Part shown: positions 13,299-24,479 of the stretch, piece by piece
Layout of the letters: every line of letters starts with the position of its first letter
Position numbering within the stretch: position 1 is the stretch's first letter
NCBI GenBank assembly: GCA_963942565.1
Contig: OZ012687.1
Location: 1,369,851-1,433,850, forward strand
DNA: 64,000 bases
From: Maea johnstoni
Taxonomy: Eukaryota > Annelida > Polychaeta > Spionida > Magelonidae
Direction of reading: 5' to 3'
The notes under the pieces: model-generated
Database searches by the model: none
What the model was told of the DNA's origin: nothing
The model's input: only the letters and a program-made list of their open reading frames with translations
Made by a program: the position numbers and the translations under genes

Positions 13299-13911
13299 TA
13301 CCGTATTTTCGCGCGTATAAGACGCACACGTATATAAGACGCAGCCCTTGTTCGGGCCTTTAAAAAGATGCATAGACCTTAGCTTTGTGTATAGTACGCA
13401 CCCCCTTTCGGCCCATGTCTCTAGCTATTTCATAAATACAAATGAAACTAATGGGGGTCATCTTACTAGCATTGGATTCGGACAAACATTACGTTGATTG
13501 TAATTTGAAGTCACTATGCTACTCTATAGACAATAGGGGCTTGGACATTCATGCAGCGTATTGATATTATTGTGCTTAAAATAGAGCCGGCTGGACAGGT
13601 CCGATATAACAAACAATTCACTATGGTATCTACGGCCAGATAGGACTGATAAGGTTTTACCAGTTCTGCTGAAGTTGAACCGTTAGAGACGTGCTAAACA
13701 GTTAGAAACACAATTGAAATGAAATCATACCCGAGCCTCAATTCTAATACGGGTTGCGGTAATGGCTGGTCATCGATTTGTGATCTCTGTGTGGTCGTGG
13801 CAAGTGATGTAAAACACCCTAGATTTCTAGCTTTGTGTATAAGACGTAGCCCCGTATTGAGTGTAAAAAATTGTGTAAAAAAGTGTGTCTTATACACGCG
13901 AAAATACGGTA
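13299..13911. mobile_element. TA-flanked TIR element (CCGTATTTTCGCG ends)
   Basis: The left terminus TACCGTATTTTCGCGCGTAT and the right terminus ATACACGCGAAAATACGGTA mirror each other, with TATAAGACGCAC / GTGTCTTATA just inside. Both ends abut TA, as expected for Tc1/mariner-type insertion, though TA is part of a longer palindrome so this is not proof. It is about 610 bp with no transposase. Internal copies of the end motif (CTTTGTGTATA then AGACG) occur near 13383 and 13834. Confidence 0.75.
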
Positions 13912-15044
13912 TATTCATTAACTATGACTTAGCATAAATATACAATTCATCATATAGTGATGCGAAAATACACCACAAAAGAGCAAAGATATAAAATTAT
14001 GTAACATAGAACAATATTGTTACAAATTAAAGATGTATGAATAAATCACACTATTTACTTATTCGGCGACATAATATTGATCGTTATCGTGTCGAGAGCC
14101 GAATCACAAACACAACCTCTATCCTACGCCCACTGCATATTTGATAAATCTATCAGCTATTAACCCATTTATACTTTATAAGCGTTCCTCCAGAAATTGT
14201 CTGGATCTAAGATACTTTTAACTGAAACCTTTGAATTGAGGATAATTTTAATAAATATTTGAAGGAAAGTTATTGGTAATGTTCTGATCAGCATTTCTTC
14301 TTCAAATATTTTGCCAATCATGCTTTAAGAAGAAAGATTTCATCAAAATTGTCAGGCTGGTTTTGGCCGCTGTGAGCATTAATGGGTTGATAAAAAAATT
14401 CATATGTGCTACTGTGTATCCCCCCTTCATTTTTTGCAACAGAAGCATTAATGAGTCGTTTTAATGTAGTTTCATACGTCAGACAATTTGCACGCTTCAG
14501 ACATGAATGGGTTAACCAAACAATAAGTAAACAAATACATTGAAGAAAAAGATCAACAATTGACTAATGTAAAAAGAAAACGCAAAACGTAAATGATTTT
14601 GTCTACGGAATCATGTGTTTTCTCTGCACTCACCCCCCTTCATTATCCTTCTTTTGACTAACTCCCCCCCCCCATTACCCTGCTCACAGGAACCAATACA
14701 TATAGGCTGACCTCCCCTCACTTATAAATGGAACAGCCCGACAGTAATTGTCCAATAGAGGGCTCTCATGGCAATGTCTATTACTCCTAGGGAATACAGT
14801 GAAGGTTTTCAGTAGAGTAGGTTCCACTGTTCATACCTACCATAGTTATAGGAACAATAACAACAGAGTTGAAACTGCCATAGGCACTCATTTCTATAAG
14901 TAAATACCCATGGTACCAAGGGAGTTTCATGTTATCATGGACTGATTTCCCGGATGCCGGTGATGAACGTAAAGGTACTTCCCTCGGCGGGTTCCATGGT
15001 GGATATCCACGAAAGGTATGCAGAGATTCCATACTACTGTACGT
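13912..15044. other. Unique AT-rich DNA around the piggyBac-like element
   Basis: Outside 14160-14390 there are no supported exons. There is a poly-C tract at about 14665. CATGGTACCAAGGGAG near 14910 and GTTCCATGGTGGATATCC near 14991 are not tied to any family. Confidence 0.4.
14160..14390. mobile_element. piggyBac-like MITE, TTAA-CCC ends
   Basis: It begins TTAACCCATTTATAC and ends AGCATTAATGGGTTGA, that is TTAA, then CCC ... GGG, then a near-TTAA, which resembles piggyBac termini. A reverse-oriented homologue with shared body text (AATTTTGGTGAAATCTTTC, GTTGATTTC) is at 33446-33679. A further end-like motif (GACATGAATGGGTTAACC) lies at about 14502. Non-coding. Confidence 0.6.
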
Positions 15045-15900
15045 CTGTTACTTGCCTCTTGGTGTTTGTCTCTCTGTGATGTGTGCACACGCATGCACTT
15101 TTATGGGCTATTTTGAATTGTAGCACTTTTGAATATCGAATTTTTTTCTGGGTTCAAGATTACTTAATTAGTGTTCAAGCAAAAGCACCCAGTCTTAGTT
15201 ACGCCATGCATTCTAGACCAGATCAATGAGAAATGACGGATCCGTCGCAACAACAGTGTCCATGGTACCTGAGTTTGTTTTGCCAACACAGCATATGCAT
15301 ACCAAAAGTAACCGTCTAATTCTAAGGAATAAGAAGCAAACATTTTCAGTTGTTATATATAAAAACAAAAAACAAAAAATAAAACAAACAAAAACAAATA
15401 AACATCATATTTGAAGGTGCGAATGTTCCAAGCCCCCTTAAGATATCTCTAATCATTTGTGCATACACTATGCCTATTGGTGTTTGTCTCCTGTGTGTGT
15501 GTACGCGCATGCACATTCATGGGCTATTTTGAATTATAGCACTTTTTAGTATCGAATACATTTTTCCTGGATTAGTGTTCTGGACAATTTAATTAGTGTT
15601 AAAGAAAAAGCACCAACCTTATTCACGCCATGCATTCTAGACCATATTAATGAGAAATAGCGGACCCGTCGCAACAGCAGTGTCCTTGATGCCAGAGTTT
15701 GTTTTGCCATGGTATGCATACCATAAGTAACCGTCTAATTCGAAGGAATAAGTAGCAAACATTTTCAGCTTATATACATCAAAAAAATCATAAAATACCA
15801 GCGAAGGTTCCGCGAGAGATCTCAAACTTAGTCATGCATACACTATGCCAATTGGCGTTTGTCTGTGCTTGTACGCGCGTGTATATTCATTGGCTATTTA
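15045..15900. repeat. Tandem duplication, unit about 375-418 bp, 2.2 copies
   Basis: TTGGTGTTTGTCTC at 15059 recurs at 15477 and, diverged, at 15851. Between them the blocks share GGGCTATTTTGAATT, GCCATGCATTCTAGACCA, CCGTCGCAAC and AAGTAACCGTCTAATTC. This is a large tandem duplication whose copies differ by small indels. No coding frame is conserved between copies. Confidence 0.85.
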
Positions 15901-16300
15901 GGATAGATCACCCTTTGCGGAATGTTCCCCTTTCATTTGGCCCCTTCCAATACGCAAAGCGCAGGGACTGTCTCCTTGGTTGAGCAGTCTAAATGTGATT
16001 TGATTGGATTAGAATTCTCCATAGCAATAGCGTTACGATATTTTGTTTTGATGGGCGGATGTTTCGGGTGTTAATGATTTATTGAAGATATTTTGAGATT
16101 TTCACACACGATAGAAAATATTTCTATTTTGAGATATTCATAAATGTTTGATGGAAGATAATCTTAATCTAGAGTTACTTGGATGCTGGGTAAATCTGAG
16201 TACGCATGTATCTGAATACTTATTTAGTGATATTTTTCAGGATGGTTGACATTAACAAAGAATTTGAAAAAAAACTACAAAAATCAGCAAAAAATCATCC
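15901..16300. other. No recognisable feature before the gap
   Basis: AT-rich sequence without exon or repeat signatures, running into the assembly gap. Confidence 0.4.
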
Positions 16301-16500
16301 NNNNNNNNNNNNNNNNNNNNNNNNNNNNNNNNNNNNNNNNNNNNNNNNNNNNNNNNNNNNNNNNNNNNNNNNNNNNNNNNNNNNNNNNNNNNNNNNNNNN
16401 NNNNNNNNNNNNNNNNNNNNNNNNNNNNNNNNNNNNNNNNNNNNNNNNNNNNNNNNNNNNNNNNNNNNNNNNNNNNNNNNNNNNNNNNNNNNNNNNNNNN
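16301..16500. other. Assembly gap (200 N)
   Basis: 200 undetermined bases. The flanks do not show the same repeat, so the gap is probably unresolved unique or low-complexity DNA. Confidence 1.
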
Positions 16501-16746
16501 ATTTGGTGCCTGGTAACAAATAACTACATATGTATGAGAGCCTAGGCATCTATGCTAGCTGGTTTGTTGAAGTAGACTTGCTACACACATGAGGTGCCCA
16601 GTCTCCTGAGTCTGCAATCATCTACCCTTGGACTTAGTTAAAGTATAGAAAGCATTGGAAATCAAGCACCCTAGCTACTAGGTGAAAATATTTTTATTTA
16701 TTGCATAAACTATGCCTTCACCTATAGTAAACGTGGGCTTGTGGCC

Positions 16747-17007
16747 CATCGTCTTAGCCAGCAGGGCATCTGGTGTCATTTCTGTTATTTCTAAAATGCC
16801 AATTTCATGCATATACTAAAAGTTTTTCTACCTCAATACAATTTTCATAATATTGTATATGGATATTATACCTTATTTTAATAAACAAATTATACATGTT
16901 TATGGTTGTTATCTAAATACTGTGCTCAACCTTGAAAAATAGGATGCCTGAAAATTTCATTATTGGCAAGTTTGAGCGCCCAGTTCCTAAATCCTGCCTA
17001 AGACCTG
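16747..17007 (+). mobile_element. hAT-type MITE
   Basis: It starts CATCGTCTTAGCCAGCAGGG and ends AAATCCTGCCTAAGACCTG, with family body text (TTTCATGCATAT, AATTTTCATAATAT, CATGTTTATGGTTG). Flanks TTGTGGCC and ATCTGGCC agree at six of eight positions, so the target duplication is only suggestive. Confidence 0.7.
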
Positions 17008-17308
17008 GATCTGGCCCTCTTTCCATTGGCCATTTAGTTCACACAAATGCTGTACACCAATATGCCAGGGAGGGAGGCTGCCCAGCATTCAAGCAGTGAC
17101 GTCATTAGATAGCGCACATCTAATCAGATATAAAGGCAAGAGCTCCCCATCAGTAGGTACATGTCATGTGTAATGTTATCGGCAGATACGCCAGCAACGA
17201 CCGGCCGGTCATTCACCTCACTCAGCTCCTCATACTGCACCGGAGTAACCTAGGTGGCTCTTTACTCAGCCACTGCCAGGAGACAGCTCAGGCGCTGATT
17301 ACCAGGCC

Positions 17309-17570
17309 TTACGGTCTTAGCCAGCAGGGCATCTCTTGGACGCCAAAACCCTCAAAAGCACCCACCAGGACACCCAAATTCTTTTGGAAGTAATTTCTGA
17401 ATATTGTCAATTTCAAGCATATAATTGGAAGTTTTTTCAATCTCTATATAATTCCCAGGACATTGTATAATTATTTTATGCCTGATTTTAATGAGTATAT
17501 TCATGTTTATGGAACCTTGTTACCTCAGTATGTTGTTGCCTCCCTTGAAAAATGTGACACCTTGAGGAAA
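17309..17570 (+). mobile_element. hAT-type MITE truncated by a satellite
   Basis: GGTCTTAGCCAGCAGGGCAT and the family body (CACCCAAATTCTTTTGG, TTTCAAGCATATAATTGGA, CATGTTTATGG) run to about 17555, where the family sequence stops and the 19 bp satellite begins. The 3' terminus is absent. Confidence 0.75.
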
Positions 17571-19580
17571 GTCTAGGGAGCTAGTCTGGTGTGTAGGAGC
17601 TAGTCTAGTGTGTAGGAGCTAGTCTAGTGTGTAGGAGCTAGTCTAGTGTGTAGGAGTTAATCTAGTGTGTAGGAGCTAGTCTAGTGTGTAGGAGCTAATC
17701 TAGTGTGTAGGAGCTAGTCTAGTGTGTAGGAGCTGGTCTAGTGTGTAGGAGCTAGTCTAGTGTGTAGGAGCTAGTCTAGTGTGTAGGAGCTAGTCTAGTG
17801 GGTAGGAGCTAGTCTAGGGGTAGGAGCTAGTCTAGTGGGTAGGAGCTAGTCTAGTGGGTAGGAGCTAGTCTAGTGGGTAGGAGCTAGTCTAGTGTGTAGG
17901 AGCTGGTCTAGTGTGTAGGAGCTAGTCTAGTGTGTAGGAGCTAGTCTAGTGTGTAGGAGCTAGTCTAGTGTGTAGGAGCTAGTCTAGTTTGTAGGAGCTA
18001 GTCTAATGTGTAGGAGCTAGTCTAGTTTGTAGGAGCTAGTCTAATGTGTAGGAGCTAGTCTAGTTTGTAGGAGCTAGTCTAGTGTGTAGGAGCTAGTCTA
18101 GTGTGTAGGAGCTAGTCTAGTGTGTAGGAGCTAGTCTAGTGTGTAGGAGCTAGTCTAGTATGTAGGAGCTAGTCTAATGTGTAGGAGCTAGTCTAGTGTG
18201 TAGGAGCTAGTCTAGTGTGTAGGAGCTAGTCTAGTGTGTAGGAGCTAGTCTAGTGTGTAGGAGCTAGTCTAGTGTGTAGGAGCTAGTCTGGTGTGTAGGA
18301 GCTAGTTTAGTGTGTAGGAGCTGGTCTAGTGTGTAGGAGCTAGTCTAGTGTGTAGGAGCTAGTCTAGTGTGTAGGAGCTAGTCTAGTGTGTAGGAGCTAG
18401 TCTAGTGTGTAGGAGCTAGTGTAGTGTGTAGGAGCTAGTCTGGTGTGTAGGAGCTAGTCTAGTGTGTAGGAGCTAGTCTAGTGTGTAGGAGCTGGTCTAG
18501 TGTGTAGGAGCTAGTCTAGTGTGTAGGAGCTAGTCTAGTGTGTAGGAGCTGGTCTAGTGTGTAGGAGCTGGTCTAGTGTGTAGGAGCTGGTCTAGTGTGT
18601 AGGAGCTAGTCTAGTGTGTAGGGGCTAGTCTAGTGTGTAGGAGCTAGTGTGTGGGAGCTAGTCTAGTGTGTATGAGCTAGTCTAGTGTGTAGGAGCTGGT
18701 CTAGTGTGTAGGAGCAAGTCTAGTGTGTAGGAGCTAGTCTAGTGTGTGGGAGCTAGTCTAGTGTGTGGGAGCTAGTCTAGTGTGTAGGAGCTAGTCTAGT
18801 GTGTAGGAGCTAGTCTAGTGTGTATGAGCTAGTCTAGTGTGTAGGAGCTAGTCTAGTGTGTATGAGCTAGTCTAGTGTGTAGGAGCTAGTCTAGTGTGTA
18901 GGAGCTAGTCTAGTATGTAGGAGCTGGTCTAGTGTGTAGGAGCTAGTCTAGAGTGTGTAGGAGCTAGTCTAGTGGGTAGGAGCTAGTCTAGTGTGTAGGA
19001 GCTAGTCTAGTGTGTAGGAGCTGGTCTAGTGTGTAGGAGCTGTTCTAGTGTGTAGGAGCTAGTCTAGTGTGTAGGAGCTAGTCTAGTGTGTAGGAGCTAG
19101 TCTAGTGTGTAGGAGCTGGTCTAGTATGTAGGAGCTAGTCTAATGTGTAGGAGCTAGTCTAGTGTGTAGGAGCTAGTCTAGTGTGTAGGAGCTAGTCTAG
19201 TGTGTAGGAGCTAGTCTAGTGTGTAGGAGCTAGTCTAGTGTGTATGAGCTAGTCTAGTGTGTAGGAGCTAGTCTAGTGTGTAGGAGCTAGTCTAGTGTGT
19301 AGGAGCTAGTCTAGTGTGTAGGAGCTAGTCTAGTGTGTAGGAGCTAGTCTAGAGTGTAGGAGCTAGTCTAGAGTGTAGGAGCTAGTCTAGAGTGTAGGAG
19401 CTAGTCTAGAGTGTAGGAGCTAGTCTAGTGTGTAGGAGCTGGTCTAGTGTGTAGGAGCTAGTCTAGTGTGTAGGAGCTAGTCTAGTGTGTAGGAGCTAGT
19501 CTAGTGTTTAGGAGCTAGTCTAGTGTGTAGGAGCTAGTCTAGTGTGTAGGAGCTAGTCTAGTGTGTAGGAGCTGGTCTAG
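17571..19580. repeat. 19 bp satellite, about 105 copies
   Basis: The unit TCTAGTGTGTAGGAGCTAG is repeated head to tail for 2.0 kb. Variants cluster (for example runs of GAGTGTAGG near 19350-19410 and GTGGGTAGG near 17800-17880), as expected from local unequal exchange or slippage. Stops occur in every frame. It starts within a hAT-type MITE and ends near 19580 next to a GAGCATGAATGGGTTGA motif that resembles a piggyBac-like element end. Confidence 0.97.
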
Positions 19581-19796
19581 TATTGGAGCATCTGGCCGTC
19601 TTGAGCATGAATGGGTTGATGCGTGTAACCCCTGGCAGGCAGGCGGGCAAGCTGGCGGGCTCAGTAAGAACCTCAGTCTTCAACGCAGTTCTCAAGCAGC
19701 AACAAGGTGAACTTCTGCAACACTCTAGATAACACTGTAAAAACCCTATAAACACAGCCTATATACAGCCTAGTATATACCTGGAACAGGGGACGC
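19581..19796. other. Spacer between satellite and MITE
   Basis: It contains a short piggyBac-like end fragment (GAGCATGAATGGGTTGA at about 19596-19612), then unique DNA. No exon is supported. Confidence 0.4.
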
Positions 19797-20112
19797 CAGG
19801 GTCTTAGCCAGGATTTAGAAACTGGGTGCCTAAAGTTGGCAATTGTAAAATCTTTGGCGTCCAAATTTTTATGGGGGAACACAATATACTCACATTTCAA
19901 CCATAAACATGTATAAATTAATCAAAATAAAGCATAATATATACAATGTCATAGGAATTATATGGAGATGAAATAATTCAATTATATGTTTGAGAATAAC
20001 ATTTTAAATAATTTCTCACAAAATCTTTTGGGTTTTGGGTGTCCTGAGGGTTGTTTTTTAAGGGTTTGAGTGTCCAAAAAGACACCTAGACGCCCTGCTT
20101 GCTTAGACCATG
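19797..20112 (-). mobile_element. hAT-type MITE, inverted, 7/8 target duplication
   Basis: It starts CAGGGTCTTAGCCAGGATTT and ends CTGCTTGCTTAGACCATG. The flanks GGGGACGC and GGGTACGC agree at seven of eight bases. The internal text is the reverse of the 5979-6292 copy. Confidence 0.85.
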
Positions 20113-20330
20113 GGGTACGCACAACATTGTAAATACAACCTCTAAAACACAATCAAGGAGAAATGGAATTGTATGCCAACTAAAAAACTCAAAATATTGA
20201 TGTTCGCCGGCCATTGGGCATTTGTATTTGAGAATTTCTGTTGTCTGCTGTTTCAGGCTCATGAGTGGCCAGTTCTAAGTCACAGGCAATACTCTCACAT
20301 GCCTTGACCTGCATATAAACCATAAACCTT
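20113..20330. other. Unique spacer
   Basis: Short non-repetitive spacer between the MITE and the 119-121 bp satellite, with no exon signature. Confidence 0.4.
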
Positions 20331-23300
20331 ACAGTCCCTAAGCTATGCGATTATACACTACTTAGGTAAACATAGGACTGTCTGGCTATGTGAACCAGGT
20401 CACATCAGCTGTAGTTACTTGGTAGACCACTGGGCTATTGGGGCAGGCCCTCTGTGCTTGGCTATCATGCGATTATACACTAAGGTAAACATAGGACTGT
20501 CTGGCTATGTGAACTAGGTCACAGCAGCTGTAGTTACTTGGTAGACCACTGGGCTATTGGGGCAGGCCCTACAGTCCCTAGGCTACCATGTGATTATACA
20601 CTAAGGTAAACATAGGACTGTCTGGCTATGTGAACTAGGTCACAGCAGCTGTAGTTACTTGGTAGACCACTGGGCTATTGGGGCAGGCCCTCTGTGCTTG
20701 GCTATCATGCGATTATACACTAAGGTAAACATAGGACTGTCTGGCTATGTAAACCAGGTCACAGCAGCTGTAGTTACTTGGTAGACCACTGGGCTATTGG
20801 GGCAGGCCCTCTGTGCTTGGCTATCATGCGATTATACACTAAGGTAAACATAGGACTGTCTGGCTATGTGAACTAGGTCACAGCAGCTGTAGTTACTTGG
20901 TAGACCACTGGGCTATTGGGGCAGGCCCTACAGTCCCTAGGCTACCATGTTATTATACACTAAGGTAAACATAGGACTGTCTGGCTATGTGAACTAGGTC
21001 ACAGCAGCTGTAGTTACTTGGTAGACCACTGGGCTATTGGGGCAGGCCCTACAGTCCCTAGGCTACCATGTTATTATACACTAAGGTAAACATAGCACTG
21101 TCTGGCTATGTGAACCAGGTCACAGCAGCTGTAGTTACTTGGTAGACCACTGGGCTATTGGGGCAGGCCCTCAAGTCCCTAGGCTATCATGTTATTATAC
21201 ACTAAGGTAAACATAGGACTGTCTGGCTATGTGAACCAGGTCACAGCAGCTGTAGTTACTTGGTAGACCACTGGGCTATTGGGGCAGGCCCTACAGTCCC
21301 TAGGCTATCATGTTATTATACACTAAGGTAAACATAGGACTGTCTGGCTATGTGAACTAGGTCACAGCAGCTGTAGTTACTTGGTAGACCACTGGGCTAT
21401 TGGGGCAGGCCCTACAGTCCCTAGGCTACCATGTGATTATACACTAAGGTAAACATAGGACTGTCTGGCTATGTGAACCAGGTCACAGCAGCTGTAGTTA
21501 CTTGGTAGACCACTGGGCTATTGGGGCAGGCCCTCAAGTCCCTAGGCTACCATGTGATTATACACTAAGGTAAACATAGCACTGTCTGGCTATGTGAACC
21601 AGGTCACAGCAGCTGTAGTTACTTGGTAGACCACTGGGCTATTGGGGCAGGCCCTACAGTCCCTAGGCTATCATGTTATTATACACTAAGGTAAACATAG
21701 GACTGTCTGGCTATGTGAACTAGGTCACAGCAGCTGTAGTTACTTGGTAGACCACTGGGCTATTGGGGCAGGCCCTACAGTCCCTAGGCTACCATGTTAT
21801 TATACACTAAGGTAAACATAGCACTGTCTGGCTATGTGAACCAGGTCACAGCAGCTGTAGTTACTTGGTAGACCACTGGGCTATTGGGGCAGGCCCTCAA
21901 GTCCCTAGGCTACCATGTGATTATACACTAAGGTAAACATAGCACTGTCTGGCTATGTGAACCAGGTCACAGCAGCTGTAGTTACTTGGTAGACCACTGG
22001 GCTATTGGGGCAGGCCCTCAAGTCCCTAGGCTACCATGTGATTATACACTAAGGTAAACATAGGACTGTCTGGCTATGTGAACTAGGTCACAGCAGCTGT
22101 AGTTACTTGGTAGACCACTGGGCTATTGGGGCAGGCCCTACAGTCCCTAGGCTACCATGTTATTATACACTAAGGTAAACATAGCACTGTCTGGCTATGT
22201 GAACCAGGTCACAGCAGCTGTAGTTACTTGGTAGACCACTGGGCTATTGGGGCAGGCCCTCAAGTCCCTAGGCTACCATGTGATTATACACTAAGGTAAA
22301 CATAGCACTGTCTGGCTATGTGAACCAGGTCACAGCAGCTGTAGTTACTTGGTAGACCACTGGGCTATTGGGGCAGGCCCTCAAGTCCCTAGGCTACCAT
22401 GTGATTATACACTAAGGTAAACATAGCACTGTCTGGCTATGTGAACCAGGTCACAGCAGCTGTAGTTACTTGGTAGACCACTGGGCTATTGGGGCAGGCC
22501 CTCAAGTCCCTAGGCTACCATGTGATTATACACTAAGGTAAACATAGCACTGTCTGGCTATGTGAACCAGGTCACAGCAGCTGTAGTTACTTGGTAGACC
22601 ACTGGGCTATTGGGGCAGGCCCTACAGTCCCTAGGCTACCATGTTATTATACACTAAGGTAAACATAGCACTGTCTGGCTATGTGAACCAGGTCACAGCA
22701 GCTGTTGTTACTTGGTAGACCACTGGGCTATTGGGGCAGGCCCTCAAGTCCCTAGGCTACCATGTGATTATACACTAAGGTAAACATAGCACTGTCTGGC
22801 TATGTGAACCAGGTCACAGCAGCTGTAGTTACTTGGTAGACCACTGGGCTATTGGGGCAGGCCCTACAGTCCCTAGGCTACCATGTGATTATACACTAAG
22901 GTAAACATAGCACTGTCTGGCTATGTGAACCAGGTCACAGCAGCTGTAGTTACTTGGTAGACCACTGGGCTATTGGGGCAGGCCCTCAAGTCCATAGGCT
23001 ACCATGTTATTATACACTAAGGTAAACATAGCACTGTCTGGCTATGTGAACCAGGTCACAGCAGCTGTAGTTACTTGGTAGACCACTGGGCTATTGGGGC
23101 AGGCCCTACAGTCCCTAGGCTACCATGTGATTATACACTAAGGTAAACATAGGACTGTCTGGCTATGTGAACCAGGTCACAGCAGCTGTAGTTACTTGGT
23201 AGACCACTGGGCTATTGGGGCAGGCCCTCAAGTCCCTAGGCTACCATGTGATTATACACTAAGGTAAACATAGGACTGTCTGGCTATGTGAACCAGGTCA

Positions 23301-23580
23301 CAGCAGCTGTAGTTACTTGGTAGACCACTGGGCTATTGGGGCAGGCCCTCAAGTCCCTAGGCTACCATGTGATTATACACTAAGGTAAACATAGGACTGC
23401 CTGGCTATGTGAACCAGGTCACAGCAGCTGTAGTTACTTGGTAGACCACTGGGCTATTGGGGCAGGCCCTCAAGTCCCTAGGCTACCATGTGATTATACA
23501 CTAAGGTAAACATAGGACTGTCTGGCTATGTGAACCAGGTCACAGCAGCTGTAGTTACTTGGTAGACCACTGGGCTATTG
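20331..23580. repeat. 119-121 bp satellite, 27 copies
   Basis: Each monomer runs GATTATACACTAAGGTAAAC ... GTAGTTACTTGGTAGACC ... GGGCAGGCCCT and then one of three tails: CTGTGCTTGGC (119 bp), ACAGTCCCTAGGC or CAAGTCCCTAGGC (121 bp). The copies are almost identical. Linked variants (CATAGGACTG/CATAGCACTG, GAACCAGG/GAACTAGG, CATGTG/CATGTT) form repeated blocks. Monomers 12-14 and 15-17 carry the same variant series, indicating multi-monomer duplication. The array ends abruptly at 23580. Confidence 0.97.
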
Positions 23581-23960
23581 CTGTTTTATCAAAAAATAGA
23601 AGAAGATCATTGAAGGATACTACGGAGGATAAATACAAGCAACCAGAAGAAGATGGCTTAAAAGATTGCTGGTTCATCAACAAACAGAAGAAGATGACTT
23701 AAAAAATTGCTGTTTTATCAAAAAATAGAAGAAGATCATTGAAGGATACTACGGAGGATAAATACAAGCAACCAGAAGAAGATGGCTTAAAAGCTTGCTG
23801 GTTCATCAACAGACAGAAGAAGATGGCTTAAAAGATTGCTGGTTCATCAACAAATAGAAGGAGATGGCTTAAAAGCTTGCTGTTTTATCAAAAAACAGAA
23901 GAAGATGGCTTAAAAGCTTGCTGGTTCTTCAACAATCCAAAAAAGATGGCTTCAAGTCCT
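23581..23960. repeat. 129 bp duplication and 41 bp tandem repeats
   Basis: A 129 bp block starting CTGTTTTATCAAAAAATAGA occurs at 23581 and again at 23710, followed by shorter units of about 41 bp (TTAAAAGATTGCTGGTTCAT...). Frames shift between units, so this is not coding. Confidence 0.85.
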
Positions 23961-24289
23961 AAAAAAATTGATTGAACTAAGCCTACTTAGAACTGGAATT
24001 TTCACCAAAAATATATGCATTCAATCAATTGAATCAATTTATAGAAATTGAAGTATTAAAGAAACATTCTTACTTGAAAAGGCTACATGAGAGGAGAAGT
24101 CACGGAAATGTGTAAATGAAGAGAAAAAATTCATGCATCACACATTAAAATCATTTAAAATGTTATGAATAAAAAGTACTTCTAAACATATAGGATTCAT
24201 CGAAATTACCAAATAAATTTTGGATGGCTTAAGGGGCTTAATTGTGAATATACAGTTAATTGTGATTTTTGCATATGTTGTAGCCCAAA

Positions 24290-24475
24290 GAGAGAGAGAC
24301 AGAGAATTTAAAAGAAAGAAAAGGACAGGATGCATAAAGAAATACAATAAAAGAAAAGTTTATACAAAATCAGAGAGAGATGGAGAATTTGAAAGAAAGG
24401 AAAGAGCAGGGTGCACAAAGAAATACAATAAAAAGAAATATACACAAAAAGGAGATAGAGGAAGAGAATTTTAAA
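24290..24475. repeat. Purine-rich tandem duplication, about 80 bp unit
   Basis: AGAAAGAAAAGGACAGGATG...AAAGAAATACAATAAAA is repeated as AGAAAGGAAAGAGCAGGGTG...AAAGAAATACAATAAAA about 80 bp on, with a third partial copy. Confidence 0.75.
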
Positions 24476-24479
24476 ATAG

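Noticed and set aside
16747-17016. 8 bp target duplication for this MITE
   Set aside because: Only six of eight bases agree and the register is ambiguous because the right terminus has lost a base.
20331-23580. CRISPR-like array
   Set aside because: Monomers are contiguous near-identical repeats without unique spacers, in an animal genome.
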